A stretch of 64,000 nt of DNA from Lotus japonicus (Eukaryota; Streptophyta; Magnoliopsida; Fabales; Fabaceae). The DNA lies in NCBI RefSeq assembly GCF_012489685.1, contig NC_080044.1:31414369-31478368 (forward strand), written 5' to 3'. This document shows, in pieces, positions 36,965-48,199 of this stretch. Each line of letters begins with the position of its first letter. Position 1 is the first letter of the stretch. Below the pieces are notes generated by a model. It did not search any database and was not told where the DNA came from. It was given only the letters and a program-made list of their open reading frames with translations. Made by a program: the position numbers and the translations under genes.

Positions 36965-37880
36965 TTGATTGATATTATTTTAAAAGATAAGATTTGGTCT
37001 TTTAATATATTTTAAATTTATTTTTAGAATATATTGATTAATTTTTATTGAATTTTCGAATTTTTTATTAATTCGGGATTTTATGAGTTTTTATTGTGAT
37101 TTGCTAGATTTTGTTAGTTTTTATGTATCTTTATTTAATACATTTTTTAATATTAGATTTGATTGGGATTAAGGTTGTTTATTTCTTAATTTTATTTTAA
37201 TTTATCTTATTATTTATTTTATTTTAAATCCAGGAAATACTTTATTTTATTTTAGATTTACTTTTAGAGTATATTAATTAATTTTTCTTAAATTTTTTGA
37301 TTTTTAATTAATTCAGGATTTTATGAGTTTTTATTGTGATTTGCTAGACTTGGTAGTTTTTATCTATCTTTATTTAGTACCTTTTTAAATTTTAGATTTG
37401 ATTAGGATTTAGGTTGTTTATTTCTTAATTTTATCTTATTATTTATTTAATTTTACTTCCAGGAAATATTTTATTTTATTTTACATTTATTTATAGAGTA
37501 TAATAATTAATTTTTCTTTAATTTTCAGATTTTTAATTAATGCAGGATTTTATGAGTTTTTATTGTGATTTGCTAGATTTTGATAGTTTTTTACTATCCT
37601 TATTTATTGTTTATTTTTAATTTTAATTTCATGAAATATTTTATTTTATTTTCGAGTTACTTTTAGAGTATAAATGAATTTTTATGGTATTTTTATTGAA
37701 TTTTCATATTTTTATTTAATTCAGGATTTTATGAGTTTTTTATTGTGATTTGCTAGATTTTGGTAGTTTTTATCTATCTTTATTTAGTATCTTTTTAAAG
37801 TTTAGATTTGATTAGGATTTAGGTTGTTTATTTCTTGATTTTATCTTAATTTATCTTATTATTTATTTAATGCTAATTCT
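36965..37880 (+). repeat. Tandem repeats of ~180-240 bp, about four copies
   Basis: The block 'ggattttatgagtttttatt' followed by 'gtgatttgctaga' starts near 37075, 37315, 37545 and 37725. Between copies, 'ttagatttgattaggattta' and 'ggttgtttatttcttgattt'-type segments also recur. Diverged single units of this second segment appear again at about 39150-39310. It is A/T-rich and non-coding, and could be internal Helitron tandem repeats. Confidence 0.75.
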
Positions 37881-39414
37881 AAGAAAATGGAGTTGATTTG
37901 GTGCTGAGGGTCCACAAAGCTACCATGGACACGCAGAGATTTGATAGCTGCTATTTCTACCTCTGCCACATGTCGCGATCAGGACAGAGGTATGCCGTAA
38001 GATGATGTTACGTGAAGAAGAGTTTATCATGTTGTGATTGATGGCTTGTGCCATTTCAGTTTATCCTTTGTTCGTAATTCAATCCTGGATTCTTAAATTT
38101 CACATATTTTGTGTGTTTTGATCCAAAAGTTTACAAATTTTTGCATAGACCCTTTGACGAATCATTGTTGAAGACGTAATGTTTTGATTCTGATGTAATG
38201 TTTTTTCTATTGTTCTTCTTCCGCTTTTGTATTTTTTTAAACCAGATTTTAGTATAGTTTGTAGAAATCCATGCGTGTGAAACCATTCTAAACCAGATTT
38301 TGGTATAATTTATAGAAATTTACGAAACTTAGGATAGCCTGAATTTATATTCATTTCTCAAATTTTGCCCGTTTTTATTCTTCATGTTTGAGCTGTGTGT
38401 ATAAGCATACTATTTGCACTGTATGTGAATGATGCACAACTTACTATTTTTTTTTAATGATGCACATGTCAGTCAAATTGATGAAAGCATATGAAGAGCT
38501 CACATTTAATCTTCATGAGTATGTTTAGCCCATTCTTAAGGTTGGTTCATGTTTTCCTCAAACTCATTAGTTTTGCATATACTCATGTTTTAGTATGCCA
38601 ATTGGGTGACTTATCTTACTTTGCTCTATGTATTTCCTTAAGTTCAATTTAAATTGATTGTTAGTATAAGTTTATTGGTGAAGTAACCACAATTATTTTG
38701 GGTGAGAGAATTATTTTGTTTTTTTCTCACATATATAGATAATTTGTTGGGGTGCGCACATATGGAGCAATACACCATTTTTTGTTTCTCTTGACTGAAA
38801 TGTGCCTTTGATTTATTGTTTCACAAGGGTTCCACCCAAAGATTCACAAATACACTAAATACAATTCTTTCACCACAGTCCTTTCAAATTGGTGAAGGAG
38901 GGTATTTTATTTTTCAAGACTTCATTTTGGGTTTCTGTTTCAATCATCTTCATGAATTGATTTTGTTCTTCAACTAATTGTAAGATGTCATATGCTTCAA
39001 GGATTCCTGCTTTTCTCTTCTTAATCAAAAGCAAAAGGATTGAGGAAAAGAAAATCTTCTATGGTGCAGAATATTCACCAATTGGGAAAAAAAATAACAC
39101 GTGTCATTCTCAGATTAATTCTCATAAAAAAAATACATTTTAAAATTTTAGATTTGATTAGGATTTATATTGTATATTTCTTGATTTTATCTTAATTTAT
39201 TTTTGATTTATTTTTAGAGTAAAAAAAATACATTTTTAAATTTTATATTTGATTAGGATTTAGGTGGTTTATTTCTTGATTTTATCTTAATTTATTTATT
39301 ATTTATTTTTAGAGTATTAATTGATATATCCCAAACTTTTTTTAAAAAAAGTGAGTTTGAAAGTTATAGCTTAAGTTAATTTTTTAATATATTCCCAAAT
39401 AATAATAATAATAA

Positions 39415-40401
39415 GGCTTAATTCCACTTTGGGCCCCTGATCTTTAATTAATGAGCGATCGGGGGCCCCCGTGTTTAAACGTAGCGGTCAGGCACCCCAA
39501 CGTTTAAAAAACGTGCGTTCCAAGCCCTTCTGTTAAGTGCCGTTAGTTTGACCAAACGGAGCCAGATCAGGGCTTTTCTTTTTCATTTTAACATTATCTT
39601 TTTCACCCAAAAATTCCCCCCCGATTCACAAACACGCTTCCCCCCAATTTTTACCCTAATTTAGCAAGAGAAAGAGAAGAGGAGAAGAGGGCGAGTCGCC
39701 GGAAATCGCCTCCGGCGACAGCGCACGACGGAGGTCGTCGGAATCAAAAATTTCTTTGTGGGTTTTGTTGCGGACGAGGAGAGGAGCACAACAGTGGTGT
39801 TGGTTTGTCGAGATCGTGAGCGGTTCGCCGTAGATCGGACTTTGAAGGTGGCGGTCCTCTGGTTTCATGGTGGTGATGGCTTCCAGGTGGTGTCCATGGT
39901 GGCTGCCATTTAGGTTCGCGCGAGGATGATGAGGATGTGATGGTGTGACCGGCGGTGGCTCTCATGGAAGAAGAAGAAGAAGAAGAAGAAGAAGAAGGAG
40001 GAGGAGGAGGTGCGGTGATGGTGGTGTGGCCAGCAGCGGGCTCGCGTGAGGAAGCTCGCGGTGGTGGCGGCTTGGCCGAAGAGGAGTGGCGGCGACCATG
40101 GAGAAGAAGATGATGTTGTGTGGTTTTAGGGTTTTCTGAGAAAAATGGAGAAGAAAGTGAGAGAGGGAGAGATGTCGAGATTGAGAGAGAATTGGGGGGG
40201 GATTTTTGGGTAAAAAATATAATGTTAAAATGAAAAAGAAAATCCACGTCACTAGCTCCGTTGGTCAAACTAATGGCACTTAACAGAAGGGCTTGGAACG
40301 CACGTTTTTGAAACGTTGAGGTGCCTGACCGCTACGTTTAAACACGGGAGGGCCCGATCGATCATTTTTTAAAGATCAGGGGCCCAAAGTGGAATTAAGC
40401 C
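39415..40401. mobile_element. MULE-like element with ~200-bp inverted repeats
   Basis: The left end GGCTTAATTCCACTTTGGGC and the right end, its inverse, extend as imperfect inverted repeats for about 150-205 bp (39415-39620 and 40194-40401). Flanking 9-bp sequences TAATAATAA (39406-39414 and 40402-40410) match, as expected for Mutator-type insertion, although the flank is low complexity. The centre (39650-40150) is unusually G/C-rich with a GAA/GAG microsatellite (39966-40008) and could be captured host sequence. No transposase is present. Confidence 0.75.
39966..40008. repeat. GAA then GAG microsatellite
   Basis: About eleven GAA units are followed by GGA/GAG units. This explains the serine- or leucine-rich antisense frames here, which are therefore not evidence of a gene. 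Confidence 0.9.
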
Positions 40402-40410
40402 TAATAATAA

Positions 40411-40838
40411 TGATAACATATGTGTGCGGATATGGGCCGGTTGGGTACTATAGTACCCATACCCGCACCCATACCCACTATTTTTTGCGGGTAATTATCT
40501 ATACTCAACCTCATACCCATTTAGCGGTTTTTTACCATACCCATAGTGGGTATTTTTTGCGGGTACCCTATGATTTTGAGACCCATTGTCATCCATAGAT
40601 TTAGATTTTGGCAAAGATGGATAGCTTCCTGTAATGATATTGAATTGTCTAAAGGTGGGAAGCTTCGAGTTGCTACCCACGTGAGTATGGAGACGAGTAC
40701 ATGTAATTTTTAAAAACACGGGTATGGAGATGGTCCTATTGTACCTACCCATTATCATCCCTACTTAGTTGGAATAAACACAATAATGTTATACTTTATG
40801 ATATATCTTACACAATCCTGATTTGTGCTACTATCACA
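40411..40838. other. Spacer with ACCCATACCC-type repeats
   Basis: Between the two MULE-like elements, short repeats of 'acccatacccgc' and 'ttttttgcgggta' (40455-40570) occur in both orientations, possibly an old inverted-repeat element. No gene is seen. Confidence 0.4.
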
Positions 40839-40848
40839 TTAATTTTTT

Positions 40849-42143
40849 GGGTAAATGGTCACATTGGTCCTTGAATGTTTGCACCGACTTCAGAATCGTC
40901 CTTGGATGAATTTTATTAGGTTCGTGGTCCCCAGATGTGGCAAAAAATAGTCATATTAGTCCCTGACGTTAAAATCCCCTAACGTCCGTTAACCCAATTA
41001 ATAAAAGTCAACATTATCTTTCTAATTTTCTTTCACTTTGGTCCCTTTCTTCTTTCTTCCACCCTCTTCACCCCCTCCTTCCATCATTTTCACCAAAACC
41101 CAATTTCAAAATTGAACTATCAGCATATGTTTCCAATTGGATTCTTGAAAGGAAGCACAAAAGGAGATAGGGATCTGTAAACAATTCTCCACTGAAATCA
41201 GAAAGGCCAAAAATTCAACTTTAATCACACAGTCAAAATATTCATGAACCCATTTTCAAGATGAAATATTTCTGTGATTCCCATTCCATATTTTCTTTCC
41301 CAGAAAACAAAAACATACACTTTCTTTTCATCCTTCACCAGAATCAGTGAAACAAAAAATTCACCCTCCTCTGTTTTCATCCTCAAAACTAGAACAGAGA
41401 AGTCAAAATGCAACAGTAAACCCAAATTTACACACAGAATTCATGGTTTTCATACAAACAACACTTTCTCTTTCAGCTCAGGACTAGTCTCACAACCCAT
41501 GAAAACAAGACCCAGATGAAAAAAAAACAACAAATACACACAAACACTCAGAAAATGTTGCTCTTCTGGTGAACCAGCAAAGACCCAGAAACTTTTTTAG
41601 AAGCTTCAACCATGGGAATTCGCTGCAAGAGACTCAGATCCACATGGGGGTTGTAGAACAATGGTTGCATTGACTTTGTGAGGAGAATGGTAGCTAGCTA
41701 GCTAAACTAGTGACACACGCAGTGAGGTTCTGAAACAGGAAGGGATGGTGTTGGTTTTGTTTAATATAAGGAGACAATGAGATCGTTGAAAGATTATGGA
41801 TGTGATTAATGGGAGGAAGTTGCTTGGTTCGTACCCGTGTTGATGTTGTTGTTGTTGTTGTTGCAGAGTGAGAGTGGCAAAGATGGGGGTGGGTTTTGGT
41901 GAAAATGATGGAAGGAGGGGGTGAAGAGGGTGGAAGAAAGAAGAAAGGGACCAAAGTGAAAGAAAATTAGAAAGATAATGTTGACTTTTATTAATTGGGT
42001 TAACGGACGTTAGGAGATTTTAACGTCAGGGACTAATATGACTATTTTTTGCCACATCTGGGGACCGCGAGCCTAATAAAATTCATCCAGGGATGATTTT
42101 GAAGTCGGTGCGAACATCCAGGGACCAATGTGACCATTTACCC
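40849..42143. mobile_element. MULE-like element with ~250-bp inverted repeats
   Basis: The left end GGGTAAATGGTCACATTGGT and the right end, its inverse, continue as a near-perfect inverted repeat for about 250 bp (40849-41101 versus 41885-42143), including 'cgttaacccaattaataaaa'. The 10-bp flanks TTAATTTTTT (40839-40848 and 42144-42153) match, consistent with a Mutator-type duplication. The interior is non-coding. A 'gttgttgttgttgttgttg' microsatellite lies near 41845-41862. Confidence 0.85.
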
Positions 42144-42407
42144 TTAATTTTTTTTAAGATTAATATGTTGATAATTCTTTATATCTATGATTTGTGTTAT
42201 CGTCTTCATATTTACGAAGAATGTGAAACGAGTTCCTCTTGGTCTCAATCGGGCTTAGAAGAGAAGTCTTTATCTCCACTTTACTCATCAATTATGACTT
42301 TTCTATTTCATTCGTTGTTTAATATATTTTTAATAATCAAAATATTAATTAATGTATCAAATACAATTGACATATTTCCCGTGCAACGCGCGGGTAAAAA
42401 ACACTAG

Positions 42408-44980
42408 TATTTTTAGAAGAAATTTAAAACTCCCAAAATGATACTATAGTACTATCTGAGTACAAAAAAGTTGGATTAATTACGACATTTAAGGATTAAT
42501 TTAATCAAAAAATATTCTTTAATGTAATTTAATCAAAATTTTATAACGGAGGTTTAGTAAACATTCAAATTGTCAAATTTTTGTCAATCTTATTCTAAAG
42601 CTGGACTAAAATGATAATATAGATTATAATCAAATATTTGGTCATTTATAACAAAATAAAAATATTGATCTGGTCTGTTTAGCAAAAATGATTTCAAAAA
42701 TACATGTGAAGAGGCACATGTGGTCTGTTTAGCAAAAATTAATGTGAAATCTGAACTGTTTAGCGTGAATTTTGGATTGCTACCTTTATTTAATTCTTTG
42801 ATTTAATCTATTGATCTATTGATTGTGTATACAATTTAGACCAATGAAAGAGACGCATGTGAAAAATAGTAAAGAAGAACCAATTAGTAAAATATATGTG
42901 TAATTTAAAACAAAATATGACCCATATTTTGATTGATGACTTTATATATTATTAAAGATTAAGATCGGTCTGGGTTCACACCATTATTATATAGGGAACA
43001 AAGTTTTCAATCGTAACCATCAAAAAAAATGCAGAAGATGATTACAGGCTAATTTGGTCCATCTGGTGAAAATATGTGGCTCCATTAATGATATATTAAT
43101 ATATGCTTCTTTTTTAGTTTTAATTTTTTGAACGGTTAATTGAAAAAAAAGTAAAATTAAAATATTATATCTTTGAAGTACAATATCCACTCACGTTTTA
43201 AAAAAAGTATAGTATACATTCATCAATTTAAAAAACATTCATCAATTTAAAAAAGAATTAGTAAAATATTCTTCTTTTTAGTTTAAAAAAATATGCTTCT
43301 TTTTTACTTTTTTTTAACCGTTAATTGCAAAACAAAATTAAATTGATTGTTATATCTCTCAAGGATATTATACATTCACGGCAAAATAAGATTAGCAAAT
43401 TATTAATTATTTTCCACATGTTGCATTTTTGTTAGAATATTCCTAATTAAACATGATTTAATTTTTTAGTTTCTTTATTTATTGAGTCATTAATATGAAC
43501 CAATGAAAATGCATTAATGTGGACCAATCAAATTCAAACATTTGGAAATTCATTGTAACAACCAATAGAATAAAAACATGTGTAATTTAAGTTGTAATAT
43601 GACCCACTTTGGTAGATGAGCCTTATATATTATTAAGATTAAGATTATGTTTCTCAGTTTCAAAAAAAAATTCTGTTTCTCTTATTTTTATTTCCGTCTT
43701 TTATTACATGTGGGTGGAAGTGTGAAAGAAGTTTTTCCCCTAATAAAGAAGTTGTATTTGGCATATTTTCTGGCTAGATGACATGAAATATGAGTGCGCG
43801 CGTTGGCGGAAATGATGATGGGATGATAAAGGTTGATTGTTTGGTGTCACATGGAAAATGCTTCGTATACAAATCCATTTTGGGTAAATTAATGAAACTC
43901 ATACTTCTAAAAATTGTAACAACTATTTCATCCGTTACTATGTGTAAGTCAATTTTTTAAATTCTTATTCTCATAAATAAATTTATGTCACTTTCTAATA
44001 TTTATAATATTTAAGAAACATTAAATATTTTTTCCAAATTTATCCTCATATTTAATATGAAAGAGATGGTGAAATTTTGAAATATTAACTTAGAGAGAAA
44101 AACTGATAAAAAATTAAATAGGAGTAATCTAGGAAAGTTAATAAATTCTTTTACAAATTTATTTTTAGTAACTACTTTTTTTAATCTAAATAAAGTACAC
44201 AAAAGTGACTTATAAATACGAATGAAGTATGTTATGTGATCAGGAGCATAGAATCCCAAATGTTCTATTTTTAGGGATGATGTCTTGGATTTCAATGAGG
44301 GTTTTGCAAAGGGGAGTGATGTTTGATAGAGGGATTGTCTTCTTTTTCCAGATGTTTATTCTATGTGGACCCTAAGACCAGTTAAAGATCACTTTGCGCC
44401 GTTAGGGTTGGTTTCTTCAAGTTTTGTTTGTGTCGACATGGAAGAGGCTGGGCTAGATTCAATCGATTGTGGGGCTTTGGTATTGGTGGAGAGAAGGCCA
44501 CAGGTCATGGGGCTTCATGTAACATCTTTGGTTGTTGGTGATTTCTTGGATTCGTTTGGGGACTTGTCTCTACAGTGCCCTATGGTATTTGAGATACCCT
44601 TGTCTTTTATGCTATAGAAATTGATGGTTGTGGACTCTTCTTCTCTTACTGCGGGGCGTTGCGTCGTGGCTAGAGCTATAGAGGGGCTTGTCGTCTCGCC
44701 TTTTGAGGTTGCTTCAGTTTTAACACCTTAACTTTTAGGGGTCACAAATAGTAACCTGCTCAAGAAAATATGAAATGAATTCCACCAAGGGTTCACAAAT
44801 GCGGGTATATTTTTTCTTTTATTTCTTTCCAAAACCTGCCATGCATAAACCAGCTCATAAATATGTTAAGTTCAAACGCTGCATACATCTTCTGTCATGT
44901 TTTGAATGATAACAATTTTCAGAGAGTCTTAATGTTATACTCAGTCTTTCAATGTGATTTTCTTTTTCAGGAAATATAAT
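42408..44980. other. A/T-rich interval without a supported gene
   Basis: Two related ~120-bp segments (42840-42960 and 43500-43650) end with 'ttatatattattaa(a)gattaagat', whose inverse starts TC...AATAATATATAA, like a minus-strand Helitron 5' end. A direct repeat 'tggtctgtttagcaaaaa' occurs at about 42671 and 42721. The short frames at 44363-44617 have no recognisable domain. Confidence 0.45.
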
Positions 44981-47900
44981 TCATAAATCATATCCCCATC
45001 GTCTGATGACAACGTACAAACTACTCAAAGATCAATTTGGTCAATATACAAGAAAGGTCAAAGCAACATGGCAGACTATCAGAATGAAGAAAAGACAAAT
45101 ATGAGGACCTTGTGACCAAGCAAAGAAAGACCAAGGCTTCAAAGAAGACTAACCAAGAAAAGGGAAGTCCAATCTACTACATCATCTGATTAGGAACAAA
45201 GTGGAAGATCATGAAGACAAGAAGATCAGAAATGTTAGAATACACTATGTAACAGAAGATCAATGCTAGTGGATCGTTTGAGAAGACTAAAGTTATTAAA
45301 GATCATCATCATCGTCTGTATCAAGTGATATTAAAGGAAGCGCAATCACTAGAGAAAGAGCGGTTCATTCAATTTTGAATCCTCTGACATTCAAGAAGAG
45401 AAAGCAAGTGCAAACAATCACGTGATATCTCACAAAGCACTTTGTCCAAGAAAACAAGTACAACGTTGTCACAATCAGTTTCCTCTTTCTCCCATACAAG
45501 GAATGGAACAAGGCTTAAGACGCTACCAACCACTGACACGGATACACATTGTAGCAACAAGTATCCATCGAAGAAGTACAAGGCATTAAATTCACCTGAC
45601 AAGAAGACTGTTTGATCCAACGACAAGTTCTCAAGATGCTCTACATGCTCTAACGACTCTTAACCTATCCAAGCAGCACTTGAAGTATAAAAGGACAACT
45701 TGAAGATGTTCAGACTTGAGAAAATAAGCTAAAATTTTTCATCTGAATAATTTTCTTCAACAAGCTCAAGCGTCAAATCCTTATTGTCTGAGAGAAATAC
45801 GAAAAAGTCAAATCCTCTATCTAATCTCTCTAGATCTAGAACTCAAAGTAAACTCAAGAGTCAAATCCTTCTCAAACACTTTGTAGTTCTTCAGCAGTGT
45901 AAAAGTCTACAATCACTCTTGTAAGAAGAGAAACTCGTAGAACCAAATGATCTTGAAAAAGATCTTAGGAGAAGTCATGCATAATACTTGTTGTTGGTAG
46001 AAGTCTTGTAGAATACTTGTTATGAGAAGTCTTCATAATACTTGTTGGGAGAAGTCTCGTAGAATACTTGTTGGGAGAAGTCCTGTAGAATACTTTTTGG
46101 GAGAAGTCATGTAGAATACTTGTTGTAGGAGAAGTCCTTGATACTTGTTAGTTGAAATCTTGGTGCTGCCAAGGACTCGACATATAGCCCCAACAATTGT
46201 GGGTGAACTAGAATATATTGATGTGTGCTTACTGTCATTTAATTTTACTATCTTTATATTCATCTGTTGCATTAAAATGATTGCGGAAACTCTATCTAAA
46301 CTTATAACCTTTTGAAAACTCAAACTCTCCTCTCTTGTGTTACTTTTTCCGATATCAAAATACCCATACATCCAGCCTTGAAAAGGCAAATACATAGAGG
46401 TAACAACGGATATCCATAACATAAGGAGTACAACAAAATAGAGTTTGGTTCGACAAATAAATCTAAGATGCAATGACTCCATAGATCTGATATACTCCCT
46501 AAGATTTCCGCACCGGAGAATCGCAGGAAAGCAATGCATCAGAACCTACCCCAAAAACCAAATATAAACTTATACAAATTTTCCTGCAAGATTTAACCAA
46601 TGACGGTAAGCTTCTCTACCCAAGATCTTAGCCTTACATTCAACTCCACTCTTAAAATTCTTTCGTTGAACAGTCCAAGACCCTCGGAATGATCTACCTA
46701 CTTCTACGGAAGTCTTCTCGTCGATAAGGGCAATCATCTTCTCCCAGCAACACAACGACTACTCATAGCACCACCTGTCAAGGCCTGGAAGTTTGTTGAC
46801 CGCCCAAGCACAAACAAAACATGCAAGGGTTAACTTCCTATAGTAATGTATATGAGATGTAAGTAAATAACACAAGAAAAGGGGGGGTTTGAATTGTGTT
46901 CTTTTAAAACTTAGTTTTTCAAAAAGAATATGTTTTTGAAAACTTTTCGTAAACGTTTAGTGTAGTGGAAATTTAAGCAAAGTTATCAGACGATCAACAC
47001 ACACAAATTTATACTGGTTCACCCCTGAACGATGGGCTACATCTAGTACTTGGCCGCCACCAAGATTCTCACTAGAAAGTATCAAGGACTTCTCCAATAT
47101 AAGTATTCTCCAGGACTTCTCCAATACAAGTATTCTCCAGGACTTCTCCTACAAGTATTCTACATGACTTCTCCTACAAGTATTGTCCATAACTTCTCCT
47201 ACAATCTTTACAAAGATCGTTTGGTTCTACAAAGGTTCTCTTCTTACAAGAGTGATGGTAGAGAATATATAGCACTGGAAATCTAAGTGGTTTGGTTCAG
47301 ATATGACTTTGGATCACTCAAGAGTTCTGATTCTTAGAGAGAAATAAATGAAGAAATTCGACTCTTTAAGGTTCTAGGTTCTCTCTCTTTACTTGCAGAT
47401 GTGGTGTTCAAAGATTTGACACTAAAAGAATTTCTGCAGTGAACTTGAAGAGCTTTGAATGCGTAGAAGAATGAAGGATTGAATGCTTAGGGTTTTCGGT
47501 CTTAACTTTTGTTCTCTTCTTTCTTCATGGTTTCCTTAATTACTTGCTTGCATTTGTTGTAGCCGTTGTGAGACAAAATCCAACCGTTGTTCTGGCCGTT
47601 GTGAGATAGATCCATCTGTTGATTTGACTCTGGTTGGTAGATTCATTAAATGCATTCTACTGTTCAAGTGTGTCCTTTTGTCGAAAAGGCTTGTCAGCTA
47701 GTAGGTGGCAATAGACTTTGGATACTTTTCAGAAGTGAGACAATTGAGAAATTTGATGTTGACATGTTGTACTTTTCCTCGTTGGCCAGCATGCTTCAAG
47801 GGAAGAGAAAATCTTCACATGATCTCGTTTGAATTCCTTAGCAGCTGGTTGCATTCTGAATTTATCATTGATGCTTTGACATATGTCTTCAACCTTTCTG

Positions 47901-48180
47901 AATGATGAGCTGGCATTAGACGTTTATAAGTGGATGTGGCTCAGCTTGTGTCACATGTGTGCCAGATAGTCTTGCAAATTTGAGTCTTAATCTTTAGGAT
48001 AGATTGAACGTTGAGGTCCTTTATTCATAAAGAATAAATTCTGAAATTCAAATTAATTTAGAAGCTTCGATTTCAACGAAGTGCTTCTATGTATACTAAA
48101 ATTGTTATTGATCAAAATTAGATTTTAAAACGATATGATGCGTTTGAACTTAACAATATAATACACTATAGCATAACTCA
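44981..48180. repeat. Two inverted LTR-like segments with ~25-bp tandem repeats
   Basis: 45950-46140 ('gggagaagtc(c/t)(t/c)gtagaatact' repeated about seven times) is the inverse of 47080-47200 ('aggacttctcctacaagtat' repeated about six times). Flanking sequence also matches in inverse orientation ('ctcgtagaaccaaatgatctt' versus 'aagatcgtttggttctacaaa'). The left segment has a TATA-like 'gtataaaaggac' (about 45687). The right one begins near a G-run ('aagaaaagggggggtttgaa', 46873) like that of the two solo LTRs. This is probably a pair of related LTR fragments in opposite orientation; edges are not resolved. Confidence 0.55.
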
Positions 48181-48199
48181 ACATAGTTATATACAACAT

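Larger units (their letters stand above)
36722..42407 (+). mobile_element. Putative non-autonomous Helitron hosting two MULE-like elements
   Basis: The 3' end is strong: CCCGTGC-AAC-GCGCGGG hairpin, short A-rich spacer, CTAG at 42407, next base T. The 5' end is proposed at TCAATATATATTAGAAAAG (about 36722), after A. No helicase is encoded. The body contains a tandem repeat region (36965-37880), microsatellites, and two nested elements with long inverted repeats. Only the 3' end is secure; the 5' end is a candidate. Confidence 0.5.

Noticed and set aside
39744..40268. 174-residue Ser/Pro-rich minus-strand frame
   Set aside because: Driven by a GAA/GAG microsatellite and running into the transposon inverted repeat; no domain.
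44363..44617. 84-residue plus-strand frame
   Set aside because: Reads smoothly but has no known domain, no repeat family and no gene-like context that I can see; too weak to call.
46033..46539. 168-residue minus-strand frame
   Set aside because: Its C-terminal part is a translation of the ~25-bp tandem repeats; no recognisable domain.
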